A stretch of 64,000 nucleotides of DNA, taken from Rallus limicola (Eukaryota; Chordata; Aves; Gruiformes; Rallidae). The notes under the pieces are model-generated. The model made no database searches. It was not told where the DNA came from and saw nothing but the letters and a program-made list of their open reading frames with translations. Positions 55,962-64,000 of this stretch are shown here, one piece after another. Location of the stretch: NCBI GenBank assembly GCA_022605955.1, contig JAKCOZ010000006.1, forward strand, positions 744,001-808,000, written 5' to 3'. A program made the position numbers and the translations under genes. Positions within the stretch are counted from its first letter, which is position 1. Every line of letters begins with the position of its first letter.

Positions 55962-56483
55962 AAGAGCCAGGGCGTGAACAATATTCCCAAGTTAGGAACG
56001 GCACATGCAGCTTTTTTGTCTGATTCTGGGGTATCAGAGAAGTGTTTTCAATGAAAGCCAGAATATTTATTATTTTTCTTTCCCTATTCATCCGGAAACA
56101 CTTAGAAATGAGCAATTCCACCTATTTGTCTTGTTGATGGCTGTTTTCTTTTAGTATAAGGAAATCGTTTCCACTTATATTAGGCCATTATCTCATACGG
56201 ATGTGGAGCAGATTTCCATCTGCTGCTCTTGGCTCGAGAGGAAATACTGAAAGAAGTCTGGGGGAAGTTGGGGAAAGAAAAGAAAAATTTGTAGTAACTT
56301 GAGCCATGGAAGTGTATGTTATGCCTTAGCTTGAAAGTTCTGCATTTTTGGGGCAACAGTGATGAGAATAACTAGTGAAAATGCCATGCCAGGTCTTGCC
56401 AGCAGTGATAGGGGAGTGCTGCTGTACTAACATTTTTACTTCAGGTTGATGAAGTCTGTTACTGGTAAAATGTTGAGCTGTGG
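55962..56483. other. Non-CR1 interval
   Basis: No gene or known repeat is recognised. Confidence 0.4.
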
Positions 56484-57037
56484 GATCATAGAATCACAGA
56501 ATGTTTTGGTTTGGAATGGACCTCAAACATTGTCTAGTTCCAATCCCCTGCCATGAGCAGGGCCACCCTCACTAGACCAGGTTGCTCAAAGCCCCATCCC
56601 ACCTGGCTTTGAACACCTCCAGGGATGGGGCTTCCACAGCCTCTCTGGGCACCCTGTGCCAGGGCCTCACTCCCCGCAGAGTGAAGAATTTCTTCCCAAT
56701 GTCTCACCTAACCCTGCCCTCTGTCAGCTTGAAGCCATTGCCCCTTGACCTGTCCCTGCACTCCCTGGTGACCAGTCCTTCTCCCACTTGCCTGTAGGAC
56801 CCCTTTAAGGTTTGGTTGGCTCTAATTTGGTCTCCCTGAAGCCTTCTCTTCTCCAGGCTGAACCAGCCCTACTCTTGCAGCCTCTCTTCACAGCAGAGGT
56901 GCTTCAGACCTTGATCATCTTTGCGGCCTCCTCTGGACTCATCTGAATAAGATCCATGTCTTTCCTGTCCTGGGGACCCCCAGAGCTGGAGGCAGCACTG
57001 CAGGGGGGTCTCATGAGAGCAGAGTAGAGGGGCAGAG
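56484..57037 (-). mobile_element. CR1 LINE 3' fragment, G4
   Basis: GATCATAGAATCACAGAATG, CCATGAGCAGGGCCACC, CACTAGACCAGG, through the ORF2 end to AGAGCAGAGTAGAGGGGC. It matches the 1-533 and 58225-58907 copies. Confidence 0.94.
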
Positions 57038-57808
57038 ATGTCATAATGCCTTCTGTAACTCTGGCAGTCTTTTAATTTTATTTATTTTTAATTATTAATA
57101 ATAGAAGTGTCTTGGGGAAAGGGGTGTCTCAGTCAGATTGACTATACAAAGGGATAATGCTGGTACAGAGAATCAAATAGGTGAAAAACAAAAATACATC
57201 TATCCTTGCTATTAAAGAACTTGGAAAAGAGTCAGTAATTTGGATGGTCTACAGCTGTTCGTAAATTCCTGAGTCCTGTCTTTTGGGGCTTGTTTCGGTT
57301 TTGTTTTTTTTCTTTAGGGGTTGAATATTGCAAAGTATGTAGGCAAAACAGTATTTTCCCTTAAGTATCATGTTTTCCTAAGCCCCACTAAGTGATGGTC
57401 CATTGGCAGTGTTAAGGCCATCTAATGGCTCAAAGCTACCAGGGCTGTTACAAGACAGGAAGGATCAGTTTTTAGAAATTACTATAGGTGTCTAGCTATT
57501 TAAATAGTTCCTTTTTCCCTGGAACTAGTAAATTCCTCTCCTAGAATAACTCCCAGCTCTTTCCCCTGTCTTTCAGATAACCTTTGGAAAAAGGAAGTCC
57601 CAGGTCAAATTTTCTTCCTGCTGGACCCTGTTAGTACCTAGAAATCCGCTGGAATTTCTTGGTACTGACTTGCAAGACATCCTTTGGGTATAGGGACCCA
57701 ACAAACTCTGGAAGAGTGAAAAAAGCATAAGGAAATATGTTCTTGAACTTAATATTTTAAAATTGGTTTTAATCTTTAACTAATTTTCCCATTTAAGCAT
57801 AATTAGGG
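57038..57808. other. Non-CR1 interval
   Basis: About 770 bp, AT-rich. No gene or repeat is recognised. Confidence 0.4.
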
Positions 57809-57999
57809 ATCACAGAATCACAGAACCATCGGGGTTGGAAAGGTCCAACACCCCTGCCAAAGCAGGCTCCTTAGGACAGGTCACACAGGTCGGTGTCCAG
57901 ACAGGGCTGGAATCTCTCCAGAGAAGGAGACTCCACACCCCCGTGGGCAGCCTGTCCCAGGGCTCCCTCATCCTCACTGGGAAGAAGTTTTTCCGCATA
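57809..57999 (-). mobile_element. CR1 LINE 3' fragment, G1
   Basis: GGATCACAGAATCACAGAAC to GAAGAAGTTTTTCCGC. A small deletion shortens the GGGACCTCCAGAGATC block after GGTTGGAAAG. Confidence 0.94.
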
Positions 58000-58224
58000 C
58001 TGGTAGTTAAATTCAGGTTAAAGAAGCCAGTTTCCTTCTACTTCTGCATTAAAGAAGTTGCCTTAGCTTATATTGTGGCAATGAGTTAGGTAGGAAGAGT
58101 TATCTGAGGTGACATTGACTTGGTTTACGCATGGGCCCTGTAATAGTATTTTAAAACAGTTAATTTGCATAGAATGTAGTTACTATCATTAAAAAAGAAA
58201 TAAAAATTAAGCACAACTACATCT

Positions 58225-58907
58225 GGGCAGGGAATGCATGGAGAGCAGCCCTAAGAAGAAGGACATTGGGGTGCTGATTGGTGACGAGCTCAACATGAGC
58301 TGGCAGTGTGCGCTGGCAGCTCAGAAGGCCAACCCTGTCCTGGGCTGCATCAAGAACAGCATGGCCAGCAGGTCTGGGGGGGTTCTACCCCTCTGCTCTG
58401 CTCTTGTGAGACCCCACCTGGAGTACTGCATCCAGCTCTGGGGTCCCCAGGACAGGAAAGACACAGAGATGTTGGAGCGAGTCCTGGAGCACCTCTCCTG
58501 TGAAGCCAGGCTGAGAGAGTTGGTCTGGTTCAGCCTAGAGAAGCGAAGACTCTGGGGAGACCTAATTGTGGCCAACTAATCCTTAGAGGGGTCCTACAGA
58601 AGAATGTGAGAGGGGCTTTTAACCAGTGAGTGCAGAGACAGGACAAGGTCTGATTGCTTCAAGGTGGAAGAGGGCAGGGGTAGGTTAGACGTTAGGAAGA
58701 AATTCTGTACTCTGAGGGGGGTGAGACCCTGGCACAGGGTGCCCAGAGAGGCTGTGGGAGCCCCGTCCCTGGAGGTGTTCAAGGCCCAGTTGGATGGGGC
58801 TTTGGGCAACCTGGTCTGGTGAGAGTGTCCCTGCCTATGGCAGGGAATTGGAGCTAGATGATGGTTGAGGTCCATTCCAATCCAAAGCATATTATGAATC
58901 TATGATC
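58225..58907 (+). mobile_element. CR1 LINE 3' fragment, G4
   Basis: It starts with the KDIGVLIGDELNMSWQCA motif. It then passes [15 protein letters not shown] and a deletion that removes most of the VQRRA region before LEHLSCEARLRELVWFSLEK. It ends in CATATTATGAATCTATGATC. Confidence 0.94.
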
Positions 58908-59378
58908 CCTCCCCCAACTGGGCCTATCTATGATTGAACTGAAATGCAAAATGAGCATTTGTGCTTTTAAACTATATTTGTGTTTTCCAGGCTCTCACCT
59001 GAAATGTAATAGAGCTTGGAATCAGTCTCGTTTGGATCAGCCTTACAGTCTCGTTTCATAAATCTGCAATTGAAAGATGGATTTGGGTTACATTCACTAT
59101 TTTTCTGGTAGTTTGTATCAGACAGGCAGTTACTGAACATAAAAATACCAGCTTAAAGTTCCTTCATGTGTTTTGTGTTGCTGGAAGTTCAGATTGTTCT
59201 TGTTGATTTAAAACTGGACATTGAAATCATGTGTTGGCAGCGGTTGACAAGTGTGGTGTTTACTTGTCATCAAAACTGGTTTTATCCTGGAAAATGTCAA
59301 CTACTTGTCATGCTCAGACTGCTCAAATGTCTAAAGTCAGGATGCTTTTATGGCACCAGGGGGGATCAGGTTGAGTAT
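58908..59378. other. Non-CR1 interval
   Basis: No gene or repeat is recognised. Confidence 0.4.
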
Positions 59379-59920
59379 GAACCAGCAGTGTGCCCAGGTG
59401 GCCAGGAAGGCCAAGGGCATCCTGGCTTGTGTCAGCAATAGTGTGGCCAGTAGGTCTGGGGAGGGGATTGTGCCCCTGGACTGGGTACTGGTGAGGCTTC
59501 ACCTCGAGTGCTGGGTCCAGTTCTGGGCTCCTCACCATCAGAAGAACATGGAGGTCCTGGAGCGAGTGCAGAGAAGGGCAACCAGGCTGGGGAAGGGGCT
59601 GGAGGGCAAATCCTCTGAGGAGCAGCTGAGGGAGCTGGGGGTGTTGAGCCTGGAGAGGAGGAGGCTGAGGGGAGACCTTCTCAGGGCCTCCCCTGCCCTG
59701 CCAGCAGGGTGCAGAGAGGTGGGCGCTGGTCTCCTCAGCCAGGGGACAGGAGATGGGACAAGGGGCAGTGGGCTCAAGCTGTGCCAGGGCAGGGTCAGCT
59801 GAGCTGGGAGGGCAAAGTTCTTCCCTGTCAGAGTTGTGGGGCTGTGGCACAGGCTGCCCAGGGAGGGGGCTGAGTCACCTTCCCTGGACATGCTTAAAAA
59901 ATGGTAGATGAGGTACTTAG
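59379..59920 (+). mobile_element. CR1 LINE G3, 5' part of an interrupted copy
   Basis: A frame open over 59350-59802 carries [19 protein letters not shown] and LRELGVLSLERRRLRGDLL. The copy stops at GATGAGGTACTTAG, where a G2 fragment is inserted. It resumes at 60058. Confidence 0.95.
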
Positions 59921-60057
59921 GCCAGGTTGGATGGGGCCCTGGGCAACCTTGTGTAGCTCCGGGCCTGGAGGTTGGTGGCCCTGCCTGTGGCAGGGGGGTT
60001 GGAGCTCTATGATCCTTGTGGTCCCTTCCAACCCAGTCCAGCCTATGATTCTATGAT
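59921..60057 (+). mobile_element. CR1 LINE G2 nested inside G3
   Basis: 137 bp from GCCAGGTTGGATGGGGC to CTATGATTCTATGAT. It is flanked by TAG on both sides (59918-59920 and 60058-60060), a possible 3-bp target duplication. Same orientation as the host. Confidence 0.93.
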
Positions 60058-60146
60058 TAGGGATATGGTTTAGCATAGGACAGGGACGGTTGGACTTGAT
60101 AATCTTAAAGGTCTTTTCCATCCTTGTTATTCTCTGATTCTGTGAT
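60058..60146 (+). mobile_element. CR1 LINE G3, 3' part of an interrupted copy
   Basis: It resumes at TAGGGATATGGTTTAGC and ends GTTATTCTCTGATTCTGTG. Together with 59379-59920 it restores the normal G3 order. Confidence 0.95.
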
Positions 60147-60436
60147 CACTTTGAAGCTATCCTAAACATCTCAGTGAAGCACAAAGAACTATTTTCCTGC
60201 CCAATACGATGTCTGGGAATTAATGTGGAAATTGTAGGTAATGGTCATCAGTCAGAACGAGTTCCAGCAATGCCTTGACAACTCCAAGGCCTTTCTCAAA
60301 TTATAGCTGGTTTATGGAATTGGGAATTTAGAAATGATGCTCATAGCTGCATTTCTCTGCAGATCATATTAGTGTAATTTCATATCTGTTTTGTTCTTAG
60401 TTTTCTACTGTGAACCAAGATGACTGTGAAGAGAAT

Positions 60437-60893
60437 GAGAATTAGGTCAACAAGGGCAAGCGTAGGGTGCAGCACCCAGGAAAGAATGAACCCCGGCACC
60501 AGTACAGTTAAATTTGAGCTGTTGGGGAGCAGCCCTGTGGAAAAAAGACCTGAGGGTGCTGGTGGACACCAGATTGCTCATGAACCAGCAATGTGACCTT
60601 GGGGCAAGAAAGCCAGCGGCATCCTGGGGTATACCAGGAGAAGTGTGGGCAACAGGTCAGGGACATTCTCCTGTCCCTCTGCCCTGGGGAGGCCTCATCG
60701 GAATAGTGTGTGCAATGTTGGGATCCCTGGGTCAAGAAGCTCCTGAAGAGGGGTCAGCAAAGGGCTCTGGAGTCATTCCAACCCCGTGATCCTGGGTGCT
60801 GTCCTTTGCAGCGTGCTCGAGAGGACCCTGCTCTGGCAAAGGTGGGACTGGGTGATCTCCAGAGGTCCCTGCCAACCTCACCAGTCTGTAGTT
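60437..60893 (+). mobile_element. CR1 LINE 3' fragment, G6
   Basis: It starts in the thumb region (GTCAACAAGGGCAAGCG), carries a KDLRVLVDTRLLMNQQCDLG remnant, and ends with GGTGATCTCCAGAGGTCCCT and CCAGTCTGTA. A large deletion at about 60770-60785 removes most of the ORF2 end. Confidence 0.9.
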
Positions 60894-61512
60894 ATATAAG
60901 CATCATATAACACTGTTCACTAGAGTCTCTGTCCTCAGAGATGCTAAATCTCCACTTGTATACCCCACAAGCAATTAAGACAGTTTTGAAGTTGTCACTG
61001 TGTTGAGGTGAAGAATAGAGGAGTTCCCTGCTGGAGGACCTTTCCAACCTCAATTATCCAGTGATTTTGTGATCCCAACAGAATTATTCACTAACCTTCT
61101 GTTGCTTCTCTGCTAACTGGTTGGAGAGCATGGATTCACCCCCAAAACTTTAATTCACCATGATGTTGAATGTGTATGTCTCTGTATGATGGATGGGGAT
61201 GGGCAGTCACCCTGGCTCCTGGGTTGAGATTGGACTTAAAATTTATTGTTTATACACAAGAACACAATCCATGATCTTTCTTCACTGACCTTTCAAACAC
61301 ACTGATCTTTCTTAAGTCCTCAGCCAAGGTTACTGGGCAGTACCGCTCTTCCATAGCACCTCTGCTCACTCCCAAAGGCATTTTAGAAGAGTCTTTCTCC
61401 ATATGTGGAAACACTGTGGGATTTTGAATAAAAAAAAAGAAGAGGAAATGGATACCCTCAGCATAGAAATACCTTGTTTGCCCAACCTGCATCTTTTCTG
61501 CAATGACAAAAT
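60894..61512. other. Interval with a possible minimal CR1 end
   Basis: At 61036-61072 GGACCTTTCCAACCTCAATT and GTGATTTTGTGATC resemble a CR1 3' end of about 37 bp. Otherwise no gene or repeat is recognised. Confidence 0.45.
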
Positions 61513-62076
61513 ATCACAGAATCACAGAATCATAGGGGCTGGAAGGGACCTCCAGACATCATCAGGTCCAACCCCCCTGCCAAAGCAGGGTCCCTAGGAC
61601 AGGTCACACAGGTCGGCGTCCAGACAGGGCTGGAATCTCTCCAGAGAAGGAGACTCCACACCCCCCTGGGCAGCCTGTCCCAGGGCTCCCTCACCCTCAC
61701 TGGGGAAAAGTTACTCTGCATGCTAGTGCAGAACTTCCTATACTCCAACTTGCAGCCCTTGCCCCTTGTCCTGTCTCCACAGACACTGAAATGGGGCTGG
61801 CCATTTCCCCCTGCATCCCATGCTTAAGATACTGATAAACATTAATAAGGTCCCCCCTTAGTCTTCTTTTCTCCAGACTGAACAGTCCCAGCTCATTCAG
61901 CCTTTCCTCATAGGGGAGATGCTCCAGGCCCTTAATCATCTTCGTAGCCTCCTCTGGACTCTCTCCAGGAGATCAGGCTTCAGGGAGCCCAGCATTGGAC
62001 ACAACACTCCAGGTGGGGCCTGACCAGGGCAGAGCAGAGGGGGAGGATCCCCTCCTTTGACCTGCTGGCCACACTC
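61513..62076 (-). mobile_element. CR1 LINE 3' fragment, G1
   Basis: TATCACAGAATCACAGAATC with three octamers, G1 UTR, and the variant CATTAATAAGGTCCCCCC block also seen at 7835 and 44489. It is truncated after GACCTGCTGGCCACACTC. Confidence 0.95.
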
Positions 62077-62542
62077 TTGAAAAGGTCCATTGCAATGCAA
62101 CCCTGTTCTTATTAACTCTGCTGTTAATGATAAAATACGATGGGAGTTGAATGGGTGTAACTAGTTTGGCAATTGTAGAGATTGCTTGCCCAAATAGTTT
62201 AATCTCTTTATTACAGGTCGCCTGAAAGCAGTTAATCTGGAGTAATTTAGTTATGATATGACCTGGCTAGTCTCAAAATGACACTTTTAAAGAAGTTGCC
62301 AAATAAAGCCATCTGTTTTCTTAGACTCTTAATTGCTCAATTCAACCCAAACAGCTCAGCAGATGTAAGAGAACCAGTCAGTGGGGAGGGCCAAGTGTTG
62401 ATGTGTTGTTCTGAAGCTGTCTCGCTACGAATTAAGACTCCTTGTCAGGAGTGTAAACTCAAAGCCTTTTCTTATGTTTTTCTTAATACTTCCCTACTTA
62501 TCTGGTTGTGCTTCTGTTCACGTCACCTCTTCTGCTCCACAG
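62077..62542. other. Non-CR1 interval upstream of a possible microexon
   Basis: No repeat is recognised. The last ~80 bp are T/C-rich and end in CTTCTGCTCCACAG. Confidence 0.4.
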
Positions 62543-62551
62543 AGGAGGCTG
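62543..62551 (+). CDS. Possible 9-nt microexon (weak)
   Basis: AGGAGGCTG lies between a good acceptor (pyrimidine-rich, CTCCACAG) and a near-consensus donor (GTGAGT). Using the later donor GTAAGA at 62578 instead would give a 35-nt exon. No neighbouring exon is identified, so this rests on splice-site shape alone. Confidence 0.15.
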
Positions 62552-62996
62552 GTGAGTGTTATCATCTTTCCTGCTTGGTAAGAAGTGACCTTTAAATTGC
62601 TTTTCCTGCAGCTTTCTTGGCACTGCGAGCCTCCTCTGAAATGATTTTGTGAAGCTTCAGTTCTTAAGGCTTTCAAATTCTTCCTTAGGATGCACTTCTA
62701 TTACAGAGGCTGGAAAAAAAGGTACTTCTCAAAGGGCACAACCTCCACACGAGGCTGTGTTTTATAATCTCACTGAAGCTTCAGTTGCTGTTTCCTTCAG
62801 TGTCCTTTAGAAGATGCCTTGGAAGAAGAGGCGTGACCTGTGATAGGAGCCCTGTGCACTTGTCATTCCCCAAAGCACATTTCCAGCACTGTCTACACCA
62901 AGCCAACGTGAGCTTGTGTTCTCCATACTCAGAGCTGCCCAAAAGTAGGATGATGCCTTTAGCGCAGTCCTGGGAACAAACACAGTGGTAGGAGCA
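62552..62996. other. Non-CR1 interval
   Basis: No gene or repeat is recognised. Confidence 0.4.
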
Positions 62997-63288
62997 CAGA
63001 ACCCCAGACTGGTGGGGTTGGCAGGGACCTCTGGAGATCCCCCAGTCCCACCCCTGCCAGAGCAGGGTCCCCTGAAGCAGGCTGCACAGGACAGGACCCA
63101 GGTTCACAGGGTTGGGATGTCTCCAGAGATGGAGGGAGACTCCCCAAGCTCTCTGGGCAGCCTGGCCCAGGGCTCTGCCACCCTCCCAGCAAAGAAATTC
63201 CTCCTCAGGGTTAGGTGGAACTTCCTCTGCTCCAGTTTGTGCCCACAGCTCCTTGTCTTGTCCCTGGGCACCACTGAATACAGACTCC
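62997..63288 (-). mobile_element. CR1 LINE 3' fragment, G6
   Basis: ACAGAACCCCAGACTGGTG, GTGGGGTTGGCAGGGACC, GGGCAGCCTGGCCCAGG, to GAATACAGACTCCTCC. Minus-strand remnant FFAGRVAEPWARLPRELGE. Confidence 0.94.
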
Positions 63289-63418
63289 TCCTCCCCATTC
63301 CCTGCCCTTGGTACCTGCACAGCCCCTCACACCTTCTCACTGCCTTCTCTGAGGACACAAAGCAGCTGTTTGTGGGTTTTTTCTCCTCACTGTGATTCCC
63401 AGAGACGCTGGTGACCAT

Positions 63419-63577
63419 CGCTGATGGGCTCGGCCTTGGTCAGCAGTGACTCCGGCCTGGAGCCGGCTGGTGTTTGGTCTGTGGGGCCTGCAGAGAGCTT
63501 CTGGCTGCTTCTTGCAGCAGCCACCCCTACAGCCCCCCTTCTCCATGAGAACCCCATCACACAAAACTACAACACCC
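63419..63577. repeat. Unclassified 158-bp dispersed repeat, copy 2
   Basis: From GCTGATGGGCTCGGCC to ACAAAACTACAACAC. It pairs with copy 1 at 55804. It sits between two CR1 pieces, one at 62997-63288 and one starting at 63578. Confidence 0.75.
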
Positions 63578-63850
63578 AGCTCCACTGCTGGGGATGCAGC
63601 CCAGGACATGGGGCTGCCAGTGCATGTTGCTGGCTTATGTCCAGCTTCTCATCCACCAACACCCCCAAGTCCTTCTCTGCAGGGCTGCTCTTAATGGTTC
63701 TATCCAGCTTCTCATCCACCAACACCCCCAAGTCCTTCTCCTCAGGGCTGCTCTTAATGGTTCTATCCAGCTTCTCATCCACCAACACCCCCAAGTCCTT
63801 CTCCTCAGGGCTGCTCTTAATGGTTTTATCAAGTTTTTTTTTGCCTTGGA
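63578..63850 (-). mobile_element. CR1 LINE ORF2 C-terminal fragment with tandem repeat
   Basis: This is an internal ORF2 piece without a 3' tail. Minus-strand peptide: KDLGVLVDEKLDISQQHALA, preceded by repeated SSPEEKDLGVLVDEKLDRTI units. The CCAGGACATGGGGCTGCC block matches G4. The 5' side beyond 63850 is unclear. Confidence 0.88.
63642..63835 (-). repeat. 63-bp tandem repeat, three copies, inside CR1 ORF2
   Basis: Three near-identical 63-bp units beginning CAGCTTCTCATCCACCAAC (starts near 63647, 63710, 63773), followed by a partial one. The period is a multiple of three, and each unit encodes 21 residues (KLDRTIKSSPEE, then KDLGVLVDE) in frame on the minus strand. Confidence 0.95.
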
Positions 63851-64000
63851 GGCCAAGACAAGCTGCCTGTAGTGTGTGACTGCTATATTTGCTCTTTGGA
63901 TGTATCTGCAGTGCTGTGATGCTGCCAGGGTACCAATGTATGGTGCTGAATGCAGGTTGTGCTCTACAGAGGTGCCTTGCTTTATATTCGACCACTGTTT
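63851..64000. other. Window-end interval
   Basis: No gene or repeat is recognised. A minus-strand frame open from 63995 continues into the CR1 repeat and is probably chance or old CR1. Confidence 0.35.

Noticed and set aside
1..64000. CRISPR array, tRNA, rRNA or an undescribed prokaryote-like system
   Set aside because: The regularly repeated motifs are dispersed CR1 copies with variable spacing. No tRNA cloverleaf or rRNA segment was seen, and the sequence is clearly vertebrate.

Overview
This window looks like non-coding DNA from a bird genome, either intronic or intergenic. The evidence is a very high load of 5'-truncated CR1 LINE retrotransposon copies with the typical avian CR1 3' end: a TCCAACC block followed by short ATTCTATG or ATTCTGTG repeats. 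I count about 65 CR1 segments on both strands. They cover about 27-28 kb by my hand tally, roughly 43% of the window. Chicken-like genomes carry far less. Woodpeckers and their relatives (Piciformes) and hoopoes/hornbills (Bucerotiformes) are known for large CR1 expansions, so a bird from one of those groups is my best guess. That is an inference. No bacterial-type operon, rRNA, tRNA or CRISPR array is visible, and no intact host gene can be recognised.

The CR1 copies fall into local groups that I use as labels below. They are not database names. G1: GGGGTTGGACCTGATGATC, tail GATTCTGTGATTCTG. G2: GGCCTGGAGGTTGGTGGCCC, tail CCAGTCTGTGATTCTATGA. G3: GGTTTAGCTTAGGATGGGA, then AAGGTCTTTTCCAACC. 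G4: CCATGGGCAGGGACACC (as read on the strand opposite the element). G5: GCATCGGCCAGACGCTTC (opposite strand). G6: GTGGGGTTGGCAGGGACC (opposite strand). G7: GGGACATCTTCACTAGAG (opposite strand). Older, diverged copies are called 'old'. Nearly all copies hold only the 3' UTR and the C-terminal end of ORF2. A few reach the reverse transcriptase (14331-14936, 14975-15400, 16580-17423, 20495-21790). None is full length, so none can move on its own.

Layout. 1-11.3 kb: dense copies of G1-G4, ending in a G2 copy nested inside a G1 copy (10497-11302). 12-22 kb: old copies mixed with reverse-transcriptase-containing pieces. 22-30 kb: a G2/G1 composite (22020-22642), G3, and two of the three G5 copies. 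30.03-34.4 kb: the poorest part in CR1, with only one small G2 copy and a possible 93-nt exon at 31538-31630. 34.4-49.4 kb: dense again, with a 122-bp inverted repeat (45295-45417 / 47058-47179) around one G1 copy. 49.4-50.35 kb: a CR1-free stretch that looks like a possible conserved regulatory element. 50.4-64 kb: more CR1, a G2 nested in G3 (59921-60057), two copies of an unclassified 158-bp repeat (55804 and 63419), and a 63-bp in-frame tandem repeat inside CR1 ORF2 (63642-63835).

The most notable observation is mosaic structure. Several elements join 3' and 5' parts of different CR1 groups, and two of them share the same G2-to-G1 junction. This suggests that composite CR1 copies may have been copied onward.
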